The position numbers and the translations under genes are program-made. A stretch of DNA of 64,000 bases from CAVSEK01 sp963726975. Lineage in GTDB: Bacteria; Actinomycetota; Actinomycetes; Mycobacteriales; SCTD01. The stretch covers positions 682,001 to 746,000 of the forward strand of contig CAVSEK010000004.1 of the NCBI GenBank assembly GCA_963726975.1. Reading direction: 5' to 3'. Positions 8,961-17,526 of this stretch are shown piece after piece; position 1 is the stretch's first letter; each line of letters opens with the position of its first letter. Under the pieces are notes generated by a model. That model worked only from the letters and a program-made list of their open reading frames with translations. It had not been told where the DNA came from and made no database searches.

Positions 8961-10660
8961 GCGCCACCGTCCCGACCTTCGACGTCGACGAGGCGCTGCG
9001 CACCTCGCGCATCCTCGTGTGCTGCGGCTCCGGCGGCGTCGGCAAGACGACGACCGCCGCGGCGCTCGCCCTGCGCGGCGCGGAGCTCGGCCGCCGCACG
9101 GTCGTCCTCACGATCGACCCGGCCCGCCGGCTCGCCCAGTCGATGGGCCTGTCCGAGCTCGACAACACCCCGCGCACGGTGCCGGGCACCTCGGGCGGGG
9201 GCTCGCTGGACGCGATGATGCTCGACATGAAGCGGACCTTCGACCAGCTGGTCGTCGAGCACGCCGAGCCGGGCAAGGCCGACGCGATCTTGTCCAACCC
9301 CTTCTACCAGGCCCTGTCGTCCTCGTTCGCCGGGACGCAGGAGTACATGGCCATGGAGAAGCTCAGCCAGCTCGTGGGCACCGGCGCGTACGACCTCGTC
9401 GTCGTCGACACGCCGCCGACCCGCTCGGCGCTGGACTTCCTGGACGCCCCGCAGCGGCTGACGACCTTCCTCGACGGGCGCATGGTGCGCATCCTGCTGG
9501 CGCCGGCCAAGGCGGGCGGCAAGGCCTACCTCAAGGCCGTGACCGCCGGGCTGTCGGTCTTCACCAACGTGCTCACCCGCATCATCGGCGCCGACGTGCT
9601 CAAGGACCTCTCGCAGTTCGTCGCGGCGCTGGAGACGATGTTCGGCGGGTTCCGCGAGCGGGCCCAGTCGACGTACGACCTGCTCAAGGCCGACGGCACC
9701 GCGTTCGTCGTGGTCGCCGCGCCCGAGCGCGACGCGCTGCGCGAGGCGGCGTACTTCGTCGAGCGGCTCAGCGCCGAGCGCATGCCGCTGGCCGGGCTGG
9801 TCGTCAACCGGGTGCACCGCTCCGCCGCGACCGAGCTGAGCGCGCAGCGGTCGGTGGCGGCGGCCGAGCAGCTCGACGAGCGCGGCGACGGCCCCCTGGC
9901 CTCGGCGGTGCTGCGCCTGCACGCCGACCGGGTCGCGCTGGCGTCCCGCGAGGCGCGGCTGCGCGAGCGCTTCAGCGCCGCCCACCCCGGCGTACCGGTC
10001 GTGGAGGTCGCCGCGCAGCCGGGCGACGTGCACGACCTCGACGGTCTGCGCTCGGTCGGCGAGGACCTCTCCGGCGGCCTGCAGGCCGCGGTGCCCGCCG
10101 TCCCTGCCTCGACGGCCCCTGCCGGACGACCCCTGCCGGACGGCCCCGGCGGGCGCCCCCTGCCCGCCCCGCCCGGGGGCGCTTCAGCAGGCGCGCGACC
10201 CGCGCTCGTGGGCGAGCTTGGCGCTCTGCAGCAGCTCGGACCAGCTGGTCACGTCGGGGCGGCGGCGCAGCAGCGCCCGGCGCTCCCGCTCGGTCATCCC
10301 GCCCCACACGCCGAACTCGACCCGGTTGTCCAGCGCGTCGGCCAGGCACTCGGTGCGGACCGGGCAGGTGAGGCAGACCGCCTTGGCGCGGTTCTGCGCG
10401 GCCCCGGTGACGAAGAGCTCGTCGGGGTCACCGGCGCGGCACGCCGAGCGGGTCGTCCAGTCCTCCGCGAGCGCGGCAGGGGCGGTCAGGGTCGGGCTCA
10501 TGCACAGTCCTCAGGGGAGGGGGCGGGGATCCGCCGGGCCGGTGCCACAACAGTAGGAACAGGACGACTCGGACGGCAGGCCCCGACGGGCGGTCTTCGA
10601 CTAGTCCGAAGGGACCACTCCCGCGCGCGGTCGGGCCCCTCCGACGCCCGTCGGCCGTAG
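8957..10660 (+). CDS. ArsA-like ATPase, second of a pair, with an unusually long C-terminal read-through
   Basis: ATG at 8957 overlaps the stop of the first ATPase. The first ~385 residues are a normal ArsA/Get3-type ATPase: P-loop CGSGGVGKTTTAA, switch II VVDTPPTRSALDFL, ending near LRSVGEDLSGG at about 10075. No stop codon exists in any plus-strand frame until about 10369, and in this frame none until the TAG at 10658. The frame therefore continues about 180 residues across the whole antisense whiB4-type gene. That tail is Gly/Ala/Arg-rich and looks like read-through of a reverse gene rather than a domain. The functional protein is the first part; the extension is either a genuine antisense overlap or the result of a lost stop. 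Confidence 0.85.
   Translation: MSATVPTFDVDEALRTSRILVCCGSGGVGKTTTAAALALRGAELGRRTVVLTIDPARRLAQSMGLSELDNTPRTVPGTSGGGSLDAMMLDMKRTFDQLVVEHAEPGKADAILSNPFYQALSSSFAGTQEYMAMEKLSQLVGTGAYDLVVVDTPPTRSALDFLDAPQRLTTFLDGRMVRILLAPAKAGGKAYLKAVTAGLSVFTNVLTRIIGADVLKDLSQFVAALETMFGGFRERAQSTYDLLKADGTAFVVVAAPERDALREAAYFVERLSAERMPLAGLVVNRVHRSAATELSAQRSVAAAEQLDERGDGPLASAVLRLHADRVALASREARLRERFSAAHPGVPVVEVAAQPGDVHDLDGLRSVGEDLSGGLQAAVPAVPASTAPAGRPLPDGPGGRPLPAPPGGASAGARPALVGELGALQQLGPAGHVGAAAQQRPALPLGHPAPHAELDPVVQRVGQALGADRAGEADRLGAVLRGPGDEELVGVTGAARRAGRPVLRERGRGGQGRAHAQSSGEGAGIRRAGATTVGTGRLGRQAPTGGLRLVRRDHSRARSGPSDARRP
10184..10501 (-). CDS. wblA: WhiB-family regulator, WhiB4/WblA type
   Basis: 105 residues from ATG at 10501 with a GAGGA ribosome site. 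Iron-sulfur cysteines C21, C43, C46 and C52 are followed by FGVWGGMTERERRALL and VTSWSELL. The blocks DPDELFV-GAAQ and ADALDN-VEFGVWGG are diagnostic of the WhiB4 (Mycobacterium) / WblA (Streptomyces) orthologue group. Its place between the ArsA pair and a class A penicillin-binding protein is the conserved position of that gene. WblA represses sporulation and antibiotic genes in Streptomyces; WhiB4 is a redox sensor in mycobacteria. The whole gene lies antisense inside the open C-terminal extension of the upstream ATPase frame. Confidence 0.93.
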   Translation of the reverse strand: MSPTLTAPAALAEDWTTRSACRAGDPDELFVTGAAQNRAKAVCLTCPVRTECLADALDNRVEFGVWGGMTERERRALLRRRPDVTSWSELLQSAKLAHERGSRAC

Positions 10661-10663
10661 GCT
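10658..10663 (+). promoter_or_regulatory. -10 element of a probable leaderless promoter for the PBP gene
   Basis: TAGGCT sits 7 bases before the GTG at 10671. The TAG that ends the ArsA-like frame is part of this element. Confidence 0.45.
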
Positions 10664-10670
10664 GGGGCCC

Positions 10671-13163
10671 GTGGTGGGTCCCCTCGCGTCCTCCGGCGTC
10701 CTGCGCCGCCTCGGCCTGGCCGTCGTGCTCAGCGTGCTCGGCGGGGTGCTCGTCGCCGGCCTCGCCGCGCCCGTCGTGGCCGGCCTCGGCCTGGCCGCCA
10801 AGGCCGGCGCCGACGACTTCCTCGCCCTGCCCGGCGACCTCGACACGCCGCGCCTGGCGACCCGCAGCCAGGTGCTGGCGGCCGACGGCACGGTGATCGC
10901 CACCTTCTACCGGGTCAACCGGGTGGAGGTGCCGCTGTCGGAGATCCCGATGTCGGTGCGGCAGGCGATCGTCGCGATCGAGGACAGCCGCTTCTACGAG
11001 CACAACGGCGTCGACTACAAGGGCACCCTGCGCGCGGCCCTCACCAACGCGCGCAGCGGCGGGGTGTCGCAGGGCGGGTCGACCCTCACCCAGCAGTACG
11101 TCAAGAACGCCCTCATCGAGGCCGCCACCGACAAGGCCGGGCAGCAGGCCGCGACCGCGCAGACCGCCGACCGCAAGCTGCGCGAGGCGCGCTACGCGCT
11201 GGCCCTGGAGCGGCAGGTGCCCAAGGACGAGATCCTGCACCGCTACCTCGACATCGCCTACTTCGGCAACGGCGTCTACGGGATCGGCACGGCGGCGAGC
11301 TACTACTTCGGCAAGCCCGTCGGCCAGCTCACCCTCGACGAGAGCGCCCTGCTCGCCGGGGTGGTGCAGAACCCGACGCGCTACGACGTGAGCAGCAAGG
11401 ACCCCGACGTCCGCACCGACCTGCAGAACCGACGCGACACGGTCCTGGCGCGCATGCAGGAGACCGGTGTCCTGTCCGAGGCGCAGCGGGCCGCGGCGGT
11501 CGCCCGGCCGCTGCCGGTCGTCACCCCGAAGAAGGTCGGCCAGGACTGCGGCGCGCCGGGCATCGTCGCGCCCTTCTTCTGCGACTACGTCCGCCACGAG
11601 CTCGAGGACACCCCGGTCGGCGCGGCCCTCGGTGCGACCAAGGAGGAGCGGCAGAGCCGGCTGTTCGGCGGTGGGCTGACCGTACAGACCGGCCTGGACC
11701 TGCGCGTCCAGCAGGTCGCCAAGCAGACCGTCGACGAGCAGGTCCCCAACGGCGACCCCAGCGGCGTCGCGACGGCGGTCGACATCGTCGAGCCCGGCAT
11801 CGGCGCGATCCGGGCGATGGCGGTCGACCGGCCGTACGGCGAGGACAAGGCCAGGGGTGAGACGCAGGTCAACCTCGCGACCGGCGGGACGCTGGGCGTG
11901 CAGCCCGGCTCGACCTTCAAGGCCTTCTTCCTGGCCAGTGCCCTGCAGCAGGGCATCCCGCTGTCCACCCGCTTCGCCTCCCCGGCCAAGTACGCCTCCA
12001 AGGCCAACGGCTGCGCGACCGCAGACGGCGGCAGCCAGTTCACGCTGAGCAACGCCGGCGACAGCGAGTCGGGCACCTTCGACCTGCGCACGGGCACGCA
12101 CGACTCGGTCAACACCTTCTACGCCCAGCTGGCCGAGCTCACCGGCCTGGACAAGCCGCTGGCGCTCGCCGAGTCGCTGGGCGTCAAGGAGCTCGACCGG
12201 GGCCAGGAGAAGCCGCTCCCGCGGGTCTGCTCGTCCTTCCTGGGCAGCGCCACCGTGAGCCCCCTCGCGATGGCCGGCGCGTACGCCGCGTTCGCCGCGC
12301 ACGGCGTCTACTGCCCGCCGCGCGCGGTGCTGGGGATCACGGCAGCCGACGGCAAGGCCGTGCCCGTACCGCCGATCGGCTGCACGCAGGTCATGGAGCC
12401 CGGGGTGGCCGACACCGTGACCTCGGTGCTCACCGGCGTCATCGACGGCGGCACGCCCTCGCGCACGGGCAAGTCCGCCTCCCTCGGCCGCCCGGCCGCC
12501 GGCAAGACCGGCACGACCAACGACTCGCTGGCCGCGTGGTTCGTCGGCTACACCCCGCAGTACTCCACGGCGGTCTGGGTCGGGCACGTGCCCAACCCCG
12601 AGCCCATGACGGGCATCCGCATCAACGGCCGCGGCTACGGCCAGGTCTACGGCGGCACCCTGCCCGCGGCGATCTGGCGCCAGACGATGGCCGGTGCGCT
12701 CAAGGGCCTGCCGGTCAAGGGCTTCCCGCCGGCCGACCCCCGCGTGGTGCGGGGCGACGGCGGCACCGTCGGCACCGGGGTGCCCGACGTCTCCGGCCGG
12801 TCCTACGCCGAGGCCGTGCGCCTGCTCACCGCCGCGGGCTTCTCCCCCACGCCCGGTCGCACCGTCTCCAGCCGGGTGGCCGCCGGTCGGGTCGCCTACA
12901 CCTCCCCGCGGGCCGGCCGCTCGGCCGCCCCCGGCGCCACCGTGTACGTCTACCGCTCCGGCGGGGCGCCCTCAGCGCCGCGGACGTCCCCGGCCACGCC
13001 GCCGCCCGCCGGGCCGACGGCGGCGCCGGCCGCACCCTCGACGGCAGCGCCGCGCGCGACGCCGAGCGCCCGGGCGACCGGGTCGCCGACCCCGAGGCGC
13101 AGCAGCGCGACCCCCGCGCCGCGCACCTCGCCGCCGCGGTCGACCGCGTCCCCGAGGGGCTAG
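10671..13163 (+). CDS. ponA2: Bifunctional class A penicillin-binding protein with one PASTA domain
   Basis: 830 residues from GTG at 10671. One N-terminal membrane helix is followed by a GT51 glycosyltransferase domain (IEDSRFYEHNGVD with the catalytic Glu, then GGSTLTQQYVKN). A transpeptidase domain has the three penicillin-binding motifs: GSTFKAF (active Ser and Lys), SVN, and GKTGTT. A single PASTA repeat (VPDVSGRSYAEAVRLLTAAGF) precedes a Ser/Pro/Ala-rich tail. It polymerises and cross-links peptidoglycan outside the membrane. The position next to the whiB4-type gene matches mycobacterial ponA2 (Rv3682). The start is supported by the TAGGCT spacing rather than by a ribosome site. Confidence 0.93.
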   Translation: MVGPLASSGVLRRLGLAVVLSVLGGVLVAGLAAPVVAGLGLAAKAGADDFLALPGDLDTPRLATRSQVLAADGTVIATFYRVNRVEVPLSEIPMSVRQAIVAIEDSRFYEHNGVDYKGTLRAALTNARSGGVSQGGSTLTQQYVKNALIEAATDKAGQQAATAQTADRKLREARYALALERQVPKDEILHRYLDIAYFGNGVYGIGTAASYYFGKPVGQLTLDESALLAGVVQNPTRYDVSSKDPDVRTDLQNRRDTVLARMQETGVLSEAQRAAAVARPLPVVTPKKVGQDCGAPGIVAPFFCDYVRHELEDTPVGAALGATKEERQSRLFGGGLTVQTGLDLRVQQVAKQTVDEQVPNGDPSGVATAVDIVEPGIGAIRAMAVDRPYGEDKARGETQVNLATGGTLGVQPGSTFKAFFLASALQQGIPLSTRFASPAKYASKANGCATADGGSQFTLSNAGDSESGTFDLRTGTHDSVNTFYAQLAELTGLDKPLALAESLGVKELDRGQEKPLPRVCSSFLGSATVSPLAMAGAYAAFAAHGVYCPPRAVLGITAADGKAVPVPPIGCTQVMEPGVADTVTSVLTGVIDGGTPSRTGKSASLGRPAAGKTGTTNDSLAAWFVGYTPQYSTAVWVGHVPNPEPMTGIRINGRGYGQVYGGTLPAAIWRQTMAGALKGLPVKGFPPADPRVVRGDGGTVGTGVPDVSGRSYAEAVRLLTAAGFSPTPGRTVSSRVAAGRVAYTSPRAGRSAAPGATVYVYRSGGAPSAPRTSPATPPPAGPTAAPAAPSTAAPRATPSARATGSPTPRRSSATPAPRTSPPRSTASPRG

Positions 13164-13176
13164 CCGCCGGGGACGG

Positions 13177-13629
13177 TCAGCGCGCGAGCGCCGCCCGCAC
13201 GGCGGCGGCGACGCGGCCGCCCTCGGCCCGGCCGGCGACCCGCGGCCCGACCGCCTTCATCGCCGCGCCCATCGCCTGCGGGCCGGACGCGCCGATCCCG
13301 GTGACGACCTCGTCGACGAGCGCGGTGAGCTCCGCGTCGGACAGCTGCTGCGGCAGGTAGGTCTCGAGCACCGCGCCCTCGTCGAGCTCGCGCTGCGCCC
13401 GGTCCTGCGCCCCGCCGGCGCGGAACGCCTCGGCGGCCTCCCGGCGCTTCTTGGCCTCGCGGGTGAGCACCCGCAGCACCTCGTCGTCGGACAGCTCGCG
13501 GGCGGCGGCGCCGGCGACCTCCTCGTCCTTCACCGCGGTGAGGGCCATCCGCAGGGTCGCGCGGCGGACGTCGTCCTTCGCGCGCATCGCGTCGGTGAGG
13601 TCGGACTGCAGCTGCTCCTTGAGGCCCAC
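13177..13629 (-). CDS. GatB/YqeY domain protein
   Basis: 150 residues from GTG at 13629. The whole protein is a YqeY domain: LKEQLQSDLTDAMRAKD at the N-terminus, LREAK-like helices with TYLPQQLSDAEL in the middle, and MGAAMKAVGPRVAGRAEGG near the end, which is the tRNA-binding tail also found in GatB. YqeY is a small free-standing homologue of the GatB tail domain with a supposed tRNA-linked role. It converges on the PBP gene. A TAGCCT element 8 bases upstream of the start suggests a leaderless message. Confidence 0.9.
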   Translation of the reverse strand: MGLKEQLQSDLTDAMRAKDDVRRATLRMALTAVKDEEVAGAAARELSDDEVLRVLTREAKKRREAAEAFRAGGAQDRAQRELDEGAVLETYLPQQLSDAELTALVDEVVTGIGASGPQAMGAAMKAVGPRVAGRAEGGRVAAAVRAALAR

Positions 13630-13637
13630 GCCGCTGC

Positions 13638-13643
13638 AGGCTA
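13638..13643 (-). promoter_or_regulatory. -10 element of a probable leaderless promoter for the YqeY gene
   Basis: TAGCCT on the minus strand lies 8 bases before the GTG at 13629. Confidence 0.4.
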
Positions 13644-13691
13644 CGCGGCGGACACCGGGTCCGCCCGACCTGTAGTCTGTCGGTGCACGAC

Positions 13692-13769
<78 letters not shown>

Positions 13770-13785
13770 CAGTCCTCCCGACGCC

Positions 13786-13815
13786 GGGCCGTCCCTGGAC
13801 CTCCAGGGGCGGCCC
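13786..13815 (+). terminator. GC-rich hairpin downstream of tRNA-Pro
   Basis: GGGCCGTCCCTGG pairs with CCAGGGGCGGCCC across the loop ACCT, giving a 13-bp stem with one G-T wobble that starts 18 bases after the tRNA. There is no U tract, as is usual for hairpin terminators in high-GC actinobacteria. Confidence 0.65.
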
Positions 13816-13867
13816 TCGGGCTGTCCACAGCAGGGGCGCCGCGAGCCGTCGGGTCCCGCACCGGACG

Positions 13868-13873
13868 TACTCT
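13868..13873 (+). promoter_or_regulatory. -10 element of a probable leaderless promoter for the S9 peptidase
   Basis: TACTCT lies 7 bases before the GTG at 13881, and no ribosome site is visible. Confidence 0.45.
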
Positions 13874-13880
13874 CGGCGCC

Positions 13881-15677
13881 GTGACCCCCGCCTCGCCGCT
13901 GCCCCTGTGGGAGCAGCGGCTCCGCGCCGCGCGCGTCTCCCTGCCCGAGCACGCCCGGGACGCCCCCGAGCGCTGCCTCTACGTCAGCAACGCGACCGGC
14001 ACCTTCGAGCTCTACGCCTGGGACCGCGCCGCCGGCACGACCCGGCAGGTGACCGACCGTCCCGAGGGCACGGTCGACGGCGCCCTGCCGCCCGACGGCG
14101 CGCGCGTCTGGTGGTTCGACGACCGCGCCGGCGACGAGTTCGGCGTGTGGCGGCACCAGCCCTGGGAGGGCGGCGACGACGTCGCGGCGCTGCCCGGCGT
14201 GCCGCCCGCCTGGTCGGCGGGCCTGGAGATCGGCGAGCGGCTCACCGTCGTCGGCAGCTCGGGGCACGACGGCTCGACGGTGCACGTGGTGCGGGCGGCG
14301 GGCACGAGCGTGCTCTACGCCCACGAGGAGGACGCCGACGTCGCGGCCCTCTCGCGCGACGAGTCGCTCGTCGCGCTCGAGCACAGCGAGCACGGCGACA
14401 GCCGGCACAAGGCGCTGCGCGTGCTGCGGCTCGGCGGCCGGCCCGAGGACGACGGCGACGTCGTCGCCGACCTGTGGGACGGCCCCGACCTCGGGCTCGG
14501 GGTGCTCGGCTTCTCCCCGGTCCCGGGCGACGCGCGGCTGCTCGCCGTGCACGAGCGCTCCGGGCGCCCGGTGCCGTTCCTGTGGGACCCGACCACGGGC
14601 GAGCAGGTCGAGCTCCCCCTCGGCGACCTGCCGGGCGACCTCACGGCCGACTGGTACGACGACGGCGCCGCCCTGCTCGTGCACGCCGAGCACCGGGCCC
14701 GGGCGACCCTGCACCGGCTCGACCTGACGACCGGTGCGCTCACGGCGCTGCCGACGCCCCGCGGCACGGTCACCGCGGCGAGCCCCCGGCCCGACGGCAC
14801 GGTGGAGTTCACCTGGTCCAGCGCCGCCGAGCCGTCCGCGGTGCGCTCGACGACCGGCGAGGTCGTCCTGACCCCGCCGGGCGCGCCCGCCCCGCCGTCG
14901 GTGCCGGTGGAGGACCTCGACGTCCCCGGGCCCGGTGGCGTCGTGCACGCCCTGCTGGCCCGCCCGTCCGGCGCGGCCCCGCACCCGGCGGTCTTCCTCG
15001 TGCACGGCGGCCCCACCGCCAGCGACGAGGACGCCTTCGCCGGCGACCGCGCGGCCTACGTCGACCTCGGCTGCGCGGTCGTGCAGGTCAACTACCGCGG
15101 CTCCACGGGCTACGGGCGGGAGTGGCGCGACGCGCTCACCGGCCGCCCCGGGCTCACCGAGCTCGAGGACCTCGAGGCGGTGCGCGCCGCGCTCGTCGCG
15201 GACGGCGTGGTCGACCCCGAGCGCACGGTCCTCGCCGGCGGCTCCTGGGGCGGCTACCTCACCCTGCTCGGTCTGGGGGTGCAGCCCGACCGGTGGTGCG
15301 CCGGGGTCGCGGCCGTGCCGGTGGCCGACTACGTCGCGGCCTACGAGGACGAGATGGAGCCGCTCAAGGCCTTCGACCGCTCGCTGTTCGGCGGCTCGCC
15401 CGACACGGTCCCGGAGGTCTACGCCCGGAGCAACCCGCTCACCCACCTGCCGGCCGTGCGCGCGCCGGTGCTCGTGCTCGCGGGCGCCAACGACCCGCGC
15501 TGCCCGCTGCGCCAGGTGGAGAACTGGCTGGCCGCGGCGCAGGAGCTCGGCACCCGCGTGCAGGTCTACCGGTTCGACGCCGGGCACGGCTCGCTCGTCG
15601 TGGACGAGCGGGTGCGCCAGCTGCGGGTCGAGCTGGAGTTCGTGGCGACCGCGCTGGGGCTGCCCGGCCCGGCCTGA
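13881..15677 (+). CDS. S9-family prolyl oligopeptidase / acylaminoacyl peptidase
   Basis: 598 residues from GTG at 13881. The first ~350 residues form a beta-propeller built of WD-like blades (for example GTFELYAWDRAAGTTRQVTD). The C-terminal alpha/beta-hydrolase domain starts near VHALLARPSG and has the oxyanion segment VHGGPT, the nucleophile GGSWGG (Ser455), the acid Asp in GANDPRCP and the catalytic His in DAGHGSLV. There is no signal peptide, so it is a cytosolic serine peptidase acting on short peptides. It is transcribed alone between tRNA-Pro and the convergent acyltransferase. Confidence 0.92.
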   Translation: MTPASPLPLWEQRLRAARVSLPEHARDAPERCLYVSNATGTFELYAWDRAAGTTRQVTDRPEGTVDGALPPDGARVWWFDDRAGDEFGVWRHQPWEGGDDVAALPGVPPAWSAGLEIGERLTVVGSSGHDGSTVHVVRAAGTSVLYAHEEDADVAALSRDESLVALEHSEHGDSRHKALRVLRLGGRPEDDGDVVADLWDGPDLGLGVLGFSPVPGDARLLAVHERSGRPVPFLWDPTTGEQVELPLGDLPGDLTADWYDDGAALLVHAEHRARATLHRLDLTTGALTALPTPRGTVTAASPRPDGTVEFTWSSAAEPSAVRSTTGEVVLTPPGAPAPPSVPVEDLDVPGPGGVVHALLARPSGAAPHPAVFLVHGGPTASDEDAFAGDRAAYVDLGCAVVQVNYRGSTGYGREWRDALTGRPGLTELEDLEAVRAALVADGVVDPERTVLAGGSWGGYLTLLGLGVQPDRWCAGVAAVPVADYVAAYEDEMEPLKAFDRSLFGGSPDTVPEVYARSNPLTHLPAVRAPVLVLAGANDPRCPLRQVENWLAAAQELGTRVQVYRFDAGHGSLVVDERVRQLRVELEFVATALGLPGPA

Positions 15678-15693
15678 CGGGCGGGGCCCGCCC

Positions 15694-16707
15694 TCAGCGG
15701 CGGGGCGGGTGCTCGGCGATCCAGCCGTCGAGCTCGGCCCAGCGCGCGTCGAGCCAGTCGACCTGCTCCGCCGGGTCGCGCGGCACGTCCGCCGCGGGGA
15801 CGAACCACCAGCGCAGCCGCAGCGTCGCGTCCAGCGGCAGCCCGCGCCACACGTCGCGCAGGCTGTCGAGGTGCTCCAGGCCGGTGTGCGCGACGAGCAC
15901 CACGTCGGCGTGCGGCGCCGCGGCCAGCGCCGCCTGCACCCCGCCGGGGCGCGGCGGCAGGAGGTGGCGCAGCCGCTCCGCCCGCTCGGCCCGGGTGCGC
16001 ATCCCCTTGCGCCGCAGCGAGGCGATCGCCCGCTCCCGACGCTGCGGGGTGACGTTGCCGCCCTCGGGGAAGATCAGCAGCGCGTCCTCGTCCCCGAGGC
16101 CGCGGGCGACCGCCGCGACGACCTCCGGGCCGTCCTGCGGCCGGACGAAGCCGCTGGGCAGGCGCGACAGGTAGAGGTCGACGAGCGGGTCGAGCGCCAG
16201 CAGCTCCTTGAGCACGATCCGCGGGCGGCGCAGGTGGTCGCGGTCGAGCAGCGTCGAGACGAGCAGCAGGGAGTCGCCGGGCCCGCCGTGCCGCGACAGC
16301 ACGAGCATGGCGTTCGTCGAGCCGGGCACCCCGTCGTCCAGCGGGCTCCACGACACCTCGTCGGTCACCAGCCGCAGCCCGAAGAGCAGCTGCGCGGCCC
16401 GGACCACGACGAGCAGCAGGAGCCGCAGCACGCCCAGGTGCGCGCGCTGGGCGGCGTCGCCGCGCAGCCGCCCGGCGAACCGCAGGGTCAGCCCGGCCCA
16501 GAGCAGCACCCCCGACGCCTCCACGAGCACCCCGACGACCGCGAACGCCGCCAGCCGCACCGGCCGCCACCGGCCCGGCAGCACGCTGGTCAGCAGGCCG
16601 CCTCCGACGACGACGAGCGTCCAGGGCGTGGAGACCAGGCCGTACGCCGCGAGGCCCACGACGCCCACGCTGAGCGGGCGGCGCACCAGCGGCGGCGGGA
16701 GCCTCAC
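15694..16707 (-). CDS. Membrane acyltransferase of the PlsC / 1-acylglycerol-3-phosphate type
   Basis: 337 residues from a GTG at 16707 that overlaps the patatin stop (GTGA). Four or five hydrophobic segments occupy the first ~110 residues. They are followed by a PlsC-like domain with the H-x4-D active site RHGGPGDS and the substrate-binding LIFPEGGN (FPEGTR motif variant). The family transfers acyl chains to lysophospholipids or related acceptors at the inner leaflet. Coupling to the patatin-like lipase upstream suggests a joint deacylation/reacylation function, which is inference. Confidence 0.85.
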   Translation of the reverse strand: MRLPPPLVRRPLSVGVVGLAAYGLVSTPWTLVVVGGGLLTSVLPGRWRPVRLAAFAVVGVLVEASGVLLWAGLTLRFAGRLRGDAAQRAHLGVLRLLLLVVVRAAQLLFGLRLVTDEVSWSPLDDGVPGSTNAMLVLSRHGGPGDSLLLVSTLLDRDHLRRPRIVLKELLALDPLVDLYLSRLPSGFVRPQDGPEVVAAVARGLGDEDALLIFPEGGNVTPQRRERAIASLRRKGMRTRAERAERLRHLLPPRPGGVQAALAAAPHADVVLVAHTGLEHLDSLRDVWRGLPLDATLRLRWWFVPAADVPRDPAEQVDWLDARWAELDGWIAEHPPRR

Positions 16708-17462
16708 CCGAGCGCCACGAGGTAGGCGGCGCTGGCGGCGTGCGCCCGCTCCACGCGCTCGGCGACCCGGGAGGTGCTGCGGTAGCGCAGGTCCTCCCGC
16801 GGCGACGGAGGCGGCGAGCCGGTGGGCAGGACGTGCACCGCGACCCCCTCGGGGACCCGGGCGAGGTCGGCGGCGAAGCGGTGCCGGCGGGCGATCTCGA
16901 AGGCGACCGACGCGACCTGCCAGGGGGCGCGCGGCGGCGCCAGCGGGCGCTCGACCCGGCCCACCTGCAGCACCCACACGGTCGTCGCCCCGCGGCGCAC
17001 CGCCTCGCCCACCGGCACCGAGTCGACGAGCCCGCCGTCGAGGAAGTGCTCCCCGCCGATCGCCACGGGCGGGAGCAGGCCGGGCACGGCGCACGAGGCG
17101 AGGACGGCGTCGACGAGCGGCCCCTCGTCGAACCAGTGCTCGGCGGCCCGCTCGACGCACGCCGCGACGCAGCCGAACGGCACCGCGAGCTCGTCGAAGC
17201 GGTGCACCGGCAGGTGCTCGGCGAGCAGGCGCCGCAGCGGGCCCGAGCGGTGCAGGGACGTGCGGGTGCGCAGCGCCGTGCGCACCTGCCGCGCGAGGGA
17301 GTCGGCGAAGACCTGCCCGGCGAGCTCGCGCCACAGCGCCCCGAGGCGCACCGCCGCCGCAGGCGTCGGGTCGGCCGCGACGAGCACGCCGTTGAGCGCG
17401 CCGACCGAGGTGCCGAGGACGAGGTCGGGGCGGACCCCGGCCTCGAGCAGGGCACGCAGCAT
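16704..17462 (-). CDS. Patatin-like phospholipase with unclear N-terminus
   Basis: The annotated start is the ATG at 17462, giving 252 residues. The nucleophile motif GTSVG and the Asp in FLDGGLVDS form the Ser-Asp dyad of patatins. The codons upstream of this ATG continue as PPRTAFVLGGGGVLGAVEV, which is the family's oxyanion loop and matches the first residues of the paralogue at 28073-28972. The true protein should therefore begin near 17528. No ATG, GTG or TTG is in frame there, so either a rare start codon is used or a base is wrong. It probably hydrolyses acyl esters and is coupled to the acyltransferase downstream. Confidence 0.82.
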   Translation of the reverse strand: MLRALLEAGVRPDLVLGTSVGALNGVLVAADPTPAAAVRLGALWRELAGQVFADSLARQVRTALRTRTSLHRSGPLRRLLAEHLPVHRFDELAVPFGCVAACVERAAEHWFDEGPLVDAVLASCAVPGLLPPVAIGGEHFLDGGLVDSVPVGEAVRRGATTVWVLQVGRVERPLAPPRAPWQVASVAFEIARRHRFAADLARVPEGVAVHVLPTGSPPPSPREDLRYRSTSRVAERVERAHAASAAYLVALG

Positions 17463-17526
17463 CCCGACCTCGACCGCGCCGAGGACACCGCCGCCCCCGA
17501 GGACGAAGGCGGTGCGCGGCGGGACG

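Noticed and set aside
7938..10075. ArsA genes as an arsenite resistance operon
   Set aside because: No arsB, arsC or arsR is present, and the location matches the conserved WhiB4-linked pair whose role is not arsenite export.
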